Assembly: GCA_963828555.1 (NCBI GenBank)
Contig: CAWHEL010000004.1
Coordinates: 62,001 to 126,000 of the forward strand
Origin: JADJPO01 sp963828555
GTDB lineage: Bacteria; Actinomycetota; Actinomycetes; Actinomycetales; Kineosporiaceae
Direction: 5' to 3'
Length of the DNA: 64,000 bases
Part shown: in pieces, positions 41,567-50,375 of the stretch
Layout of the letters: every line of letters starts with the position of its first letter
Position numbering within the stretch: position 1 is the stretch's first letter
Program-made: the position numbers and the translations under genes
The notes under the pieces: generated by a model
Seen by the model: the letters and a program-made list of their open reading frames with translations, nothing else
What the model was told of the DNA's origin: nothing
Databases searched by the model: none

Positions 41567-42913
41567 TCAGGGACGACGCTGGGCCGGTGGCGCCGGCGGA
41601 CCCTCCAGGGCTCGCATCACCTCGACGGCGTCCGGATCGAGGCCGTGCGGCAGTCCGCGTCCGCCGGCCAGCAGGCCGAGGGCGGTCGCCATCGTCTCGA
41701 TCACGTGTAGCCGGACCAGGGTGGTGGTCAGCGTGGTCGCCACACCCAGCGCCGGCAGCAGTCTCGGCGCGGCGGCGGTCATCGCGGCCACCGCGTCGGT
41801 GAAGCTCGCACCTGCGGTGACGTGCTGGGTCTGGAACACCCAGCGCAGAGCGTCCAGCCCCTGCGGCCCCTGCGGGCTGCCGTACTCCAGGTCCCAGGCC
41901 CAGAGCACCGAGCCCGACCAGCCCATGTTCCACGGCACCCAGTCGCCGTGGTAGCAGCCGACCGGCACCAGCATGGCGGCGTCCAGTCGCTGCGCCGTGG
42001 CGAGCAGCCGGTCCAGCCCCGCCACCAGGTCGGGGCGGCTGGCCGCGGCCGCTCGGCCGGCAGCCGCACGAGCCACCACGTCCGACCACAGCGAGGTCTG
42101 CGCCAGCGGCATCTGCCGGCGCGGCCCCAGGGAGTCGCCGAAGGCGGCCAGGGCCCGCAGCACCCGGGCGTCCTGGTCCTCGCCGACCCGGCGGGCGTCG
42201 TCCGGCAGGGGTTCGACCACCGAGTAGGCGAACGGGCCGCACCGCCCGACGTCAAGCACCCGGGGCAGGCGGATCGGCGAGCCCTCGACGTCCAGCCCGG
42301 TGCCGAGCTGGGCGAGCAGCGCCGCCTCGGTCAGCACCCGCTCCCCGGTGGCCGGATCGGAGGCCACCTTGGCGAAGGCGACCACGGCGCCGCGTTCGTC
42401 GAGCAGTTGCACGGTCGGCTTGGCCCGGGGGTGGAAGTCGCGCAGGCTCACCGCGGTGGCCACGGCTCCGGGAACCCTGCGAAGCAGGTGCCGGGTGATC
42501 ACGGCGTCGTCCACGACGGCGTCACCGGTGTCCGCGGGAACGCTCAGCCGCAGGATGGTCCGCTCCTGCTGCACGAGCGCCAGTGGGCCCATCGCCAGTG
42601 CGGCCAGCCGGCGGGTGGCGGCGACCTTCGTCGTCCGCAACCCGTTGTGGGAGAGCACCATCCGGCGGGCTGCGGCCGCCCGCACCGGAACCAGGAAGCG
42701 CGGAGCGGCGCGGTTCGGGATCACCCGCCAGGCATCCACCTCGCGGTAGCCGGCCGGGACCGGGCCGTACCCGAGGTGCAGCGGGAACGGCGCCGCCGGG
42801 AACAGGTGCCCGAGTTGGGCGCGGACGGCGTCCATCCGGTCGGTGTCGTGCGCACCGCTGGGGCCCAGGTCGAACTCGACCGGCTGATCGGCGCTGCGCT
42901 CAGACGTGCTCAT
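41567..42913 (-). CDS. Aminoglycoside-phosphotransferase-like kinase-fold protein in the glycan operon
   Basis: The 448-residue protein has in its second half the Brenner catalytic block HGDWVPWNMG (322-331) and the metal-binding WDLEYG (340-345). An upstream VVAFAKVASD offers a nucleotide-binding Lys (182). This is the APH/choline-kinase fold, with a conserved HGDxxxxN and D. The N-terminal 150 residues match nothing I recognise. It overlaps the Wzy-like gene by 4 bp, so it belongs to the glycan operon; phosphorylation of a sugar or lipid is inference. Confidence 0.7.
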   Translation of the reverse strand: MSTSERSADQPVEFDLGPSGAHDTDRMDAVRAQLGHLFPAAPFPLHLGYGPVPAGYREVDAWRVIPNRAAPRFLVPVRAAAARRMVLSHNGLRTTKVAATRRLAALAMGPLALVQQERTILRLSVPADTGDAVVDDAVITRHLLRRVPGAVATAVSLRDFHPRAKPTVQLLDERGAVVAFAKVASDPATGERVLTEAALLAQLGTGLDVEGSPIRLPRVLDVGRCGPFAYSVVEPLPDDARRVGEDQDARVLRALAAFGDSLGPRRQMPLAQTSLWSDVVARAAAGRAAAASRPDLVAGLDRLLATAQRLDAAMLVPVGCYHGDWVPWNMGWSGSVLWAWDLEYGSPQGPQGLDALRWVFQTQHVTAGASFTDAVAAMTAAAPRLLPALGVATTLTTTLVRLHVIETMATALGLLAGGRGLPHGLDPDAVEVMRALEGPPAPPAQRRP

Positions 42914-44247
42914 CGTGACGTTGCCTCTCTGACCCGGACGGGAGCGTTCCAGGGTTCTGGTCGCATCAGCAGGACGCTGCAGGTGAGGGCGATCACCAGG
43001 TGGATGCCGTCGATCCCGTAGAAGAGCAGCATCACCCCGATCACCACCACCACGGTGTGCATGAGGATCGACTCCGGGTCGCGCACCCGCCGGGTGACCA
43101 GGGCCAGGCCCCAGATCGTGCCGACGAACAGCCCCAGCCCGACGAACCCGTGCGAGAACATCAGGTACCAGAAGTGGCCCTGGGTGCCGACCGAGACCTC
43201 CAGGGTCAGCGAGGGTCGCGGCGCACCCCAGCCGAGGAACGGCGAGTCCAGGGTGCGCTGGAACGCCTCACGGTAGAGCGCGGCCCGGTCCTCGGTGGTC
43301 GAGCTGGTGCTGGTGCGCTCACCGACGCGGTCCAGCGCACCGCTGGCCAGCACGGCCACGGCCACCACAGTGCCCGCGCCGAGGATCTGCAGCACCCGCT
43401 TCAGGCTGGCGTGCCGGGCGTAGCGCAGGGCCAGGTAGCCCAGGGCCACGGCGATCCCCACCCCGATGCCGCGGTTGAGCGTGGCCAGCGCGGGCGGTAC
43501 CGCGGCCGCCACCAAGCCGGCCAGCAGCCAGCGGGTGCGCCGCGAGGCGCGGACGGCGAGCGCGGCGACCACCGGGAGCAGCAGCACGAAGGCATGGCCC
43601 CAGGCATTGGTGTAGGGAAAGGGGGCCGAGGGCCGGATGAAGTCCGAGGTGGCGCCGTAGGGGTGCTGCACCTCGGCGAACCGCGGGCTGAGCAGGTTCA
43701 CCACGTACTCGTTGTTGGCGAGGGTGCGCGGGGCCAGGGCCATCGCCGGGGTGGACATCCGGAACCGCGGGAAGAGCATGCCGAGGTAGCCGCCGATGGT
43801 CATCCAGCCCAGGAAGGTGGCCATGGCGGCGAGCACCCGGCGCCGGGGCAGGGTCTCCCGGGCGTTGAACACGTAGAGCACGAGCAGGCTCGCCCCGAGC
43901 ACGCCGGCCAGTCGCTGGGCGAAGCCGACCAGACGCCCGCCACTGTCGATCATGACCACGGACGCCGTCATCCAGATCAGGTAGGCGGCCCACCACATCC
44001 ACATCCGGGGCATCCGGATCCAGCCGCGTAGGGCCATCAGGAAAAGGCAGGCCGCGCCCAGGGCGGGCAGCAGGACGACCGTGATGCCCAGGCTCCACCA
44101 GAGCGGGTAGAGCACGAAGAGGCTGACGAACGGCCAGGCCGGTAGGGCCCGGGTGCGCAGCGCGGCCCGGCCACGGGCCGGGTCGGCGGAAGAGGTCTGC
44201 CGTGCGTCGTCGGCCTCGTCGTCGGTTGCGACGGCGTCTGCGAGCAC
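42910..44247 (-). CDS. O-antigen-ligase/Wzy-like polysaccharide polymerase
   Basis: The 445-residue protein has ten or more hydrophobic helices and a large periplasmic-side loop around residues 300-345 (GERTSTSSTTEDRAALYREAFQRTLDSPFLGWGAPRP). The E-D-R-x-x-L-Y-x-x-A and P-x-L-G-W-G signatures are typical of the Wzy_C/O-antigen ligase superfamily. It should polymerise or ligate exported repeat units. The GTG at 44247 is the first codon of the operon on this strand. It is divergent from the wzz-like gene. Confidence 0.85.
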   Translation of the reverse strand: MLADAVATDDEADDARQTSSADPARGRAALRTRALPAWPFVSLFVLYPLWWSLGITVVLLPALGAACLFLMALRGWIRMPRMWMWWAAYLIWMTASVVMIDSGGRLVGFAQRLAGVLGASLLVLYVFNARETLPRRRVLAAMATFLGWMTIGGYLGMLFPRFRMSTPAMALAPRTLANNEYVVNLLSPRFAEVQHPYGATSDFIRPSAPFPYTNAWGHAFVLLLPVVAALAVRASRRTRWLLAGLVAAAVPPALATLNRGIGVGIAVALGYLALRYARHASLKRVLQILGAGTVVAVAVLASGALDRVGERTSTSSTTEDRAALYREAFQRTLDSPFLGWGAPRPSLTLEVSVGTQGHFWYLMFSHGFVGLGLFVGTIWGLALVTRRVRDPESILMHTVVVVIGVMLLFYGIDGIHLVIALTCSVLLMRPEPWNAPVRVREATSR

Positions 44248-44357
44248 GTGGTCGAGTGTGGCAGGGGATTACTCCAAGGCACAGCACATACACTCAATGT
44301 CACCGATTGACTCCAGATCGGCCCAGGACTGCCGACCGTCTCCACGTGGACCCACGA
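44248..44357. promoter_or_regulatory. Divergent promoter region between polymerase and Wzz-like genes
   Basis: 110 bp separate two divergent starts. TTGACT (44307-44312) on the plus strand and TTGAGT on the minus strand are -35-like, but no convincing -10 is placed at the right distance in either case. The arrangement implies joint control of polymerase and chain-length regulator. Confidence 0.35.
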
Positions 44358-45485
44358 ATGCACCCCTCCGCGGCCCAGCCGCTCACCGTCGCCGACATCC
44401 TGAGCCGTATGCGCGAGCGGTGGGTGCTGGCGCTGACCCCGGTGGTGCTCGGGCTGGCCGCCTCGACGGCCTACACGCTGCTCGCGCCGCCGGTCTACGT
44501 CTCCACCGCCTCGGTGGTGGTGCAGCCGCTGCTGGCGGAGCAGTTCGGCAACATCAATCTGTCGAGTGTGATCAACATGTCGACGGAGTCGCAGCTGGCC
44601 GCTTCCTCGGCCGTGGCGGCGAAGGCAGGGGAGAAGCTCGCGCTGACCGCGGACGCCGTCCGCAGTTCGCTGAGCATCGACTCGCCGCAGGGCACCCAGG
44701 TGCTGAACATCCGCTACCGCGCCACCACGCCGGCCGGTGCCGCCGCAGGGGCCCAGACGGTGGCTGAGAGCTATCTCGCCTATCGGGAGGGGTCGGCCCA
44801 GGCTGACGCCGACCGCCGGCTGGTCTCGATCGCCGACCAGATCGACACCGTGAACGCCCGGATCGCCGACGGCGGCGGGCAGACCTCGGCGTACCAGGAG
44901 GCCTTGCGCGCTCTGCTGACCGACCAGCGTGAACTCACCTCGATCAAGGCCACGGCGGGCGGTCGCGTGATCACCAGTGCGGTGCCGCCGCTGGCCCGTT
45001 CGGCGCCGCGTCCGGTGGTCGATCTGGCCATCGGCCTGGCCGGCGGCGGCATCGTCGGCCTGGTGCTCTCGGTGCTCTGGCCGCGACGCCGTCAGCCGGT
45101 ATCGCCGGCTGAGCTGGCGCGCCTGGTCTCCCCGACGGACGGTGGGCCCCTCGCGGATGAGACAGGCGACGGTGAGCAGTCAGGTGCGGGTGAGGCGTCC
45201 TCGATCTCGCACTCGGGCTCCTCGGACGGCGCGGACGCCCCTGCGGTGTCGCCTCGGCAGGGTGAGCCTCGCCGGACGGCGCCCGTCGGTCGTTCCGCCC
45301 GCGTGGCGCGCGGCGTACCAGCAGTGCGGGCGCGACCGTCGTCGTCGGCTCCCGGGCCGGTCGCCGGGCGGCCGAACGGGTTCGCCTCCGGCCGGGGCGG
45401 CGACTCCTCGTCGTCCGGCAGATCCGGTGGGGCCTCCGGCGGGTCGGGCATCATCAGCCGCTCGGTGGCCTGGTTCCAGAACTGA
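44358..45485 (+). CDS. Wzz-like polysaccharide chain-length determinant / co-polymerase
   Basis: The 375-residue protein has two transmembrane segments, RWVLALTPVVLGLAASTAYTL (about 21-41) and VVDLAIGLAGGGIVGLVLSVLW (about 219-240). Between them is an extracytoplasmic region with the Wzz pattern (YVSTASVVVQPL, QTVAESYLAYREGSAQADADRR). The P-rich motif before the second helix is short. The cytoplasmic tail of about 130 residues is Ser/Gly/Ala-rich and has no Walker motifs, so no BY-kinase is fused. It sets chain length with the divergent polymerase. Confidence 0.85.
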   Translation: MHPSAAQPLTVADILSRMRERWVLALTPVVLGLAASTAYTLLAPPVYVSTASVVVQPLLAEQFGNINLSSVINMSTESQLAASSAVAAKAGEKLALTADAVRSSLSIDSPQGTQVLNIRYRATTPAGAAAGAQTVAESYLAYREGSAQADADRRLVSIADQIDTVNARIADGGGQTSAYQEALRALLTDQRELTSIKATAGGRVITSAVPPLARSAPRPVVDLAIGLAGGGIVGLVLSVLWPRRRQPVSPAELARLVSPTDGGPLADETGDGEQSGAGEASSISHSGSSDGADAPAVSPRQGEPRRTAPVGRSARVARGVPAVRARPSSSAPGPVAGRPNGFASGRGGDSSSSGRSGGASGGSGIISRSVAWFQN

Positions 45486-45510
45486 TCCGCGCCCGACCCG
45501 GCCCCGCCCA

Positions 45511-45600
45511 CCTCTCGTGATCATGCAATCCAGGTACGCAGGTGGCTGAAGCGCTACTGCCCCCATCAACCTAGGTACCCGAATTGCATGATCACGAGGG
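45511..45600. repeat. Long inverted repeat, family C (90 bp)
   Basis: CTCGTGATCATGCAAT (45514-45529) pairs perfectly with ATTGCATGATCACGAG (45583-45598), 16 bp. Further in, GGTAC/GTACC and AGGT/ACCT also pair. It lies between wzz and mfd, 26 bp after the wzz stop. The arm TCATGC followed by GGTAC resembles family A. Confidence 0.85.
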
Positions 45601-45687
45601 AGGATTCGGGACCGACCCGGTGTCGCCCGCCCTGGTCCGAGGCATCCCGGTTAGGAACACGTCGTACCCACGGGTTAGAACTACTGC

Positions 45688-48600
45688 ATGACCCTGACCG
45701 GCCTGCTCGACGCCGTCCGTGCCGACCCCGGGCTCGGCGCGGTGCTCGACGCGGCCCGAACCGGCGGGGTCGGCCTGCTCGACATCGTCGCCCCACCCGG
45801 CGTCCGCCCCCTGGTGCTGGCGGCGATCGCCGGCGCCGACCCGCACGGCGCGGACCGCCCGGTGCTGGTGGTCACCGCCACCGGCCGGGAGAGCGAGGAC
45901 GTCGCCGCGGCGCTGCGCAGCTTCCTGCCCGCCGAGGACGTCGCGGAGCTGCCGGCCTGGGAGACGCTGCCGCACGAACGGCTGAGCCCGCGTTCGGACA
46001 CCGTCGGCCGGCGCCTGGCGGTGTTCCGCCGCCTGGCCCACCCCAGCCCGAGCGACCCGGCGGCCGGGCCGATCCGGGTGCTGGTCGCGCCGGTGCGTGC
46101 CGTGCTGCAGCCGGTGGTGGCCGGGCTCGGCGAGCTGGACCCGGTCACCCTGGTCGCCGGCGACGAGCGGGTGCTGGACGACGTGGTGGCGGCCCTGGTC
46201 GACGCCGCCTACACCCGCACCGACATGGTCGAGCGGCGGGGCGAGTTCGCCGTGCGCGGCGGGATCCTCGACGTGTTCCCGCCCACCCAGGACCACCCGC
46301 TCCGAGTGGAGTTCTGGGGCGACACGGTGGAGGAGGTGCGCTGGTTCTCGGTGGCCGACCAGCGCTCGCTCGAGGTCGCGCCCGCGGGGGTGTGGGCGCC
46401 GCCGTGCCGGGAGATCCTGCTCACCGACGCCGTGCGGGAGCGGGCCCGGGCGCTGACCGAGTCGCTGCCCGGGGTGGCCGACATGCTCGGCCGGCTCGCA
46501 GAGGGCATCGTGGTCGAAGGCATGGAGTCGCTCGCCCCGGTGCTGGTGGAGCGGATGGAACCGGTGCTGGACCTGCTGCCCAAGCGCACCCACGTGGTGC
46601 TGATCGACCCGGAGAAGGTGCGCCGCCGGGCACACGACCTGGTGGCCACCAGTGAGGAGTTCCTCGCCGCCTCCTGGGCCAACGCCTCGGCGGGCAATGC
46701 GATCCCGGTGGACCTGTCCGCGCTCGACCTGCAGGCCGGCAGCTACACCGGGCTGGCCGAGGTGCGCGAGCATGCGATCTCCTCCGGCATTCCCTGGTGG
46801 TCGCTGACCTCGCTCTCCCGCGACGCCGAGCTCGACGAGCCGGCGGACGGCACCGGCTCCGGCGCCGACGGCTGGGGGGACGGCGCCGACCCGAGCGTGA
46901 TCACCATCGGGGCGCGCGAGGTGCTGGGCTACCGCGGCGAGATCGAGCGGGCGCTGGCGGACCTGCGCGCGATGGTGCGCGACGGCTGGAGCGTGGTCGC
47001 CACCACCGAGGGCAGCGGGCCGGCCAAGCGGCTGGTCGAGGTGCTCAGCGGCGCCGACGTCGCGGCCCGGCTGGTGACCGCCCTGGACCAGGCTCCGCAG
47101 CCGGCCCTGGTGCAGGTGACCACCTCCCCGATCGAGCACGGTTTCGTGGCCGACGAGCTGAAGATCGCCCTGCTCACCGAGTCGGACATCTCCGGAACCC
47201 GTTCCGGCACCAGGGACATGCGCCGCCTCCCCAGCCGGCGGCGGAGCATCGTCGACCCGCTGCAGCTGCGCCCGGGGGACTACGTGGTGCACGAGCAGCA
47301 CGGCGTGGGCCGCTACATCGAGATGATCCAGCGCACCATCGGCGGGTCCACCCGCGAGTACCTGGTGATCGAGTACGCGCCGAGCAAGCGCGGCCAGCCG
47401 GGGGACCGGCTGTTCGTGCCCTCGGACTCCCTTGACCAGGTGACCCGCTATGTCGGTGGTGAGGCGCCACAGCTGAACCGGATGGGTGGCGGGGACTGGG
47501 CCAAGACCAAGGGCCGGGCCCGCAAGGCGGTCCGCCAGATCGCCGGTGAGCTGATCCAGCTGTACTCGGCCCGGATGGCCAGCTCGGGTCACGCCTTCGG
47601 CCCGGACACCCCCTGGCAGCGCGAGCTGGAGGACGCCTTCGGCTACATCGAGACCCCCGACCAGCTGGCCTGCATCGACGAGGTCAAGGCCGACATGGAG
47701 AAGTCGATCCCGATGGACCGCCTGATCTGCGGCGACGTCGGTTACGGCAAGACCGAGATCGCCGTCCGGGCGGCGTTCAAGGCGGTGCAGGACGGCAAGC
47801 AGGTCGCGGTGCTGGTGCCGACCACGCTGTTGGTGCAGCAGCACTTCGAGACCTTCACCGAGCGGTACCAGAACTTCCCCGTGGTGGTCCGGGGGCTGTC
47901 CCGGTTCCAGTCCGACGCGCATGCGAAGGAGACCCTGGAGGGGTTGGCCGACGGCTCGGTGGACATCGTGATCGGCACTCACCGGCTGCTCTCGGCCGGG
48001 GTGCGGTTCAAGGACCTGGGCCTGGTGGTGGTCGACGAGGAGCAGCGGTTCGGCGTCGAGCACAAGGAGAAGCTGAAGCAGCTGCGCACCGACGTCGACG
48101 TGCTGGCGATGTCGGCCACCCCGATCCCGCGGACCCTGGAGATGGCGGTGACCGGCATCCGCGAGATGTCGACCCTGGCCACGCCGCCGGAGGAGCGGCA
48201 CCCGGTGCTGACCTTCGTCGGCGCCTACGAGGAGAAGCAGATCACCGCGGCCGTCCGGCGCGAGCTGTTGCGTGAGGGGCAGGTCTTCTTCGTGCACAAC
48301 AAGGTCGATTCGATCGAGAAGGCTGCGGCCCGACTGCGCGAACTGGTGCCCGAGGCCCGGATCGCCACCGCCCACGGGAAGATGGGCGAGCACTTGCTGG
48401 AGCAGGTGATCGTCGACTTCTGGGAGAGGCGTTTCGACGTGCTGGTCTGCACCACGATCGTGGAGACCGGGCTGGACATCTCCAACGCCAACACCCTGAT
48501 CCTGGAACGGGCCGACGTGCTGGGCCTGTCCCAGCTGCACCAGCTGCGCGGGCGGGTGGGGCGCGGCCGGGAACGGGCCTATGCCTACTTCCTCTACCCG

Positions 48601-49323
48601 CCCGAGCGACCGCTGACCGAAACCGCCCACGACCGGCTGACCACCATCGCCCAGCACACCGACCTCGGTGCCGGGATGCATGTGGCGATGAAGGACCTGG
48701 AGATCCGCGGGGCGGGAAACCTGTTGGGCGGCGAGCAGTCCGGGCACATCGCCGGCGTCGGCTTCGACCTCTACGTGCGCCTGGTCGGGGAGGCCGTGGC
48801 CGAGTTCCGCGGCGACGTCGACCAGGCCGAGCACGTGGAGATGAAGGTCGAGCTGCCGATCGATGCGCACCTGCCGCACGCCTATGTGCCGGGCGAGCGG
48901 TTGCGGCTGGAGGCCTATCGCAAGATCGCCGAGGTGGCCACGGAGGAGGCGCTGGAGGCGGTGCGGGCCGAGCTCGTCGACCGGTACGGCCCGCTCCCGG
49001 AGCCGGCCGAGCGACTGCTCGAGGTGGCCCGGTTCCGGCTGCTGGCCCGGAGGGTCGGGCTGACCGAGGTGGCCATGCAGGGCAACCAGGTCCGGTTCGG
49101 GCCCGTGGAACTGCCCGACTCGGGGCAGATGCGCCTGCAGCGGCTCTACCGCGGAGCCACGATCAAGCCGGCCACCCGGACCATCCTGGTGCCGCGGCCC
49201 ACGACGGCGCGGGTCGGTGGCCAGCCGGTGCGCGACGTGGCGTTGCTGGCGTGGGCGCGTGAGCTGATCGAGGCCGTGCTGCTCTCCTCGGTCTCCGCCG
49301 CGGCCACCGTCGCCACCCGCTGA
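45688..49323 (+). CDS. mfd: Transcription-repair coupling factor Mfd
   Basis: The 1,211-residue protein has the UvrB-interaction modules in the first third. Next comes the RNA-polymerase-interacting CarD-like domain (LRPGDYVVHEQHGVGRYIEM, about 528-547). The helicase motors follow, with Walker A CGDVGYGKTE (about 681-690), VVVDEEQRFG, and SATPIPRTLEM, ending in the TRCF C-terminal domain. It removes stalled RNA polymerase and recruits UvrA. TAGAAC (45676-45681) lies 6 nt before the ATG with no Shine-Dalgarno; GGTTAG-x-AAC is repeated 24 bp apart (45649, 45673). A long antisense frame is its shadow. Confidence 0.95.
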   Translation: MTLTGLLDAVRADPGLGAVLDAARTGGVGLLDIVAPPGVRPLVLAAIAGADPHGADRPVLVVTATGRESEDVAAALRSFLPAEDVAELPAWETLPHERLSPRSDTVGRRLAVFRRLAHPSPSDPAAGPIRVLVAPVRAVLQPVVAGLGELDPVTLVAGDERVLDDVVAALVDAAYTRTDMVERRGEFAVRGGILDVFPPTQDHPLRVEFWGDTVEEVRWFSVADQRSLEVAPAGVWAPPCREILLTDAVRERARALTESLPGVADMLGRLAEGIVVEGMESLAPVLVERMEPVLDLLPKRTHVVLIDPEKVRRRAHDLVATSEEFLAASWANASAGNAIPVDLSALDLQAGSYTGLAEVREHAISSGIPWWSLTSLSRDAELDEPADGTGSGADGWGDGADPSVITIGAREVLGYRGEIERALADLRAMVRDGWSVVATTEGSGPAKRLVEVLSGADVAARLVTALDQAPQPALVQVTTSPIEHGFVADELKIALLTESDISGTRSGTRDMRRLPSRRRSIVDPLQLRPGDYVVHEQHGVGRYIEMIQRTIGGSTREYLVIEYAPSKRGQPGDRLFVPSDSLDQVTRYVGGEAPQLNRMGGGDWAKTKGRARKAVRQIAGELIQLYSARMASSGHAFGPDTPWQRELEDAFGYIETPDQLACIDEVKADMEKSIPMDRLICGDVGYGKTEIAVRAAFKAVQDGKQVAVLVPTTLLVQQHFETFTERYQNFPVVVRGLSRFQSDAHAKETLEGLADGSVDIVIGTHRLLSAGVRFKDLGLVVVDEEQRFGVEHKEKLKQLRTDVDVLAMSATPIPRTLEMAVTGIREMSTLATPPEERHPVLTFVGAYEEKQITAAVRRELLREGQVFFVHNKVDSIEKAAARLRELVPEARIATAHGKMGEHLLEQVIVDFWERRFDVLVCTTIVETGLDISNANTLILERADVLGLSQLHQLRGRVGRGRERAYAYFLYPPERPLTETAHDRLTTIAQHTDLGAGMHVAMKDLEIRGAGNLLGGEQSGHIAGVGFDLYVRLVGEAVAEFRGDVDQAEHVEMKVELPIDAHLPHAYVPGERLRLEAYRKIAEVATEEALEAVRAELVDRYGPLPEPAERLLEVARFRLLARRVGLTEVAMQGNQVRFGPVELPDSGQMRLQRLYRGATIKPATRTILVPRPTTARVGGQPVRDVALLAWARELIEAVLLSSVSAAATVATR

Positions 49324-49349
49324 CCCCACGCGTGCCCGTTCTCCTGCTG

Positions 49350-49395
49350 CCGGTCATGCCGAACGCGCTGCCGGCAACGCGTTTCGCATGACCGG
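49350..49395. terminator. Hairpin behind mfd (family E)
   Basis: CCGGTCATGC (49350-49359) pairs perfectly with GCATGACCGG (49386-49395). The inner parts GAACGCG and CGCGTTTC pair with one mismatch. It lies 26 bp after the mfd stop. Its TCATGC outer core recalls families A and C. Confidence 0.7.
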
Positions 49396-49404
49396 AAGCC
49401 TCTA

Positions 49405-49735
49405 CTGAGCTGTCAGCAGGTTAAGGGGGAGGGCGTGCACCGTGTGCCCAGGTGGCCGGTCATCGTCTCGGCCGCGGCGAGGAACAGCGGGGTCATCGCC
49501 CCATGCGGCAGGCGCATCAGTGGCGACCACCACGATGATCGACCCGGTGTCGGCCGGCGTGTCCCCGGGCGGCAACGGCACCGTGGCGGCATCGATCAGC
49601 CGGCCGACGGGGCGACCGTCCAGCCGCAGTTGCTCGCGGTCGCCGTAGTTGGCCTGGACCAGCACCCCCACCGTGAACTGCTCGCCCGCGGTGGTGACCC
49701 GGCGCGAGGAGGCGACATCGTCCGTCCTCCGGGGT
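49405..49735 (-). pseudogene. Remnant of an S58/DmpA (P1) family peptidase
   Basis: On the minus strand, residues RRVTTAGEQFTVGVLVQANYG, LRLDGRPVGRLI and GSIIVVVATDAP reproduce the C-terminal strands of DmpA/P1 aminopeptidases. After ATDAP the frame is wrong; the next frame continues PHGAMTPLFLAAAETMTGHLG, where the family's AETMTG motif is recognisable but the segment before it is shortened. The N-terminal two thirds are missing. I infer a decayed gene with a frameshift and deletions. The open frame that runs on towards 50007 crosses into the lipoprotein gene by chance. Confidence 0.65.
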
Positions 49736-49779
49736 TCTCGAGCGTTCTTGGCGTGCAGGCTAGACGGCGGGGGCGGCGC

Positions 49780-49785
49780 TAGCAT
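49780..49785 (+). promoter_or_regulatory. Candidate -10 element for the SurA-like lipoprotein
   Basis: TAGCAT lies 47 bp before the GTG at 49832. No convincing -35 is found. Confidence 0.35.
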
Positions 49786-49831
49786 GCACGTGGGTTGCAC
49801 GAGCAACGCCTGCACGCACGAAGGGACCGTT

Positions 49832-50371
49832 GTGATCTCCATTCGTTCCGCCGCTCGCCGGATCGCCCTGGGCGGGGCGGCGCTGACGCTGGCCGCATCC
49901 GTCACCGGGTGCGGCTCTTCCGAGGCCGGGGCGGCCGCGGTGGTCGACGGGCAGCGGATCTCGGTGGCCGATGTGCAGAAGGCCACGGCTGACATCCAGG
50001 TGTTCACCGGTCAGCCCGTCTCCCAGCGGCAGGTCCTCTACTTCCTGATCATCGGGCCGCGGGTGGTCGACGCGGCGTCCACGGCAGGGATCGGCGTCTC
50101 CGACTCCGATGCGCGCAGCATGCTGGTGCAGAAGGTGGCCGAGCCCAGCGACTCGGCCGTGGCCGCGATCCGGGCGAACGAAGCGGTGAACCGGCTCAGC
50201 CAGCTCGCCGAGGACAAGAGCAAGCCGATCATGGACGGCCTGATCGCCGAGCTCAAGGTGGCCCAGATCGATGTCAGCCCGCGCTACGGCACCTTCGACC
50301 GGCAGACGGTGACCATGGCGAACTCGGAGCAGAACTGGCTGGTCCCCTCAGCGACTCCTGCCGGTTCCTGA
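49832..50371 (+). CDS. SurA N-domain-like lipoprotein
   Basis: The 179-residue protein has a signal peptide ending in the lipobox SVTGC (VTGC, Cys at about 28). A SurA/PpiC N-terminal-like segment (VVDGQRISVADVQKATADIQ, then QVLYFLIIGPRVVDAASTAGIGVSDSDA) follows. It has no parvulin catalytic domain. It likely works as an extracytoplasmic folding helper or chaperone. The GTG at 49832 follows AGGGA at 7 nt and puts the signal peptide at the right place. It is 4 bp before mazG, a usual actinobacterial neighbour pair after mfd. Confidence 0.85.
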   Translation: MISIRSAARRIALGGAALTLAASVTGCGSSEAGAAAVVDGQRISVADVQKATADIQVFTGQPVSQRQVLYFLIIGPRVVDAASTAGIGVSDSDARSMLVQKVAEPSDSAVAAIRANEAVNRLSQLAEDKSKPIMDGLIAELKVAQIDVSPRYGTFDRQTVTMANSEQNWLVPSATPAGS

Positions 50372-50375
50372 TCCG

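Noticed and set aside
45592..49329. A 1,245-codon minus-strand frame over mfd, and other very long antisense frames
   Set aside because: They mirror real genes and their translations are His/Arg/Gly/Gln-rich low-complexity strings with no motifs. High GC makes such antisense shadows normal.
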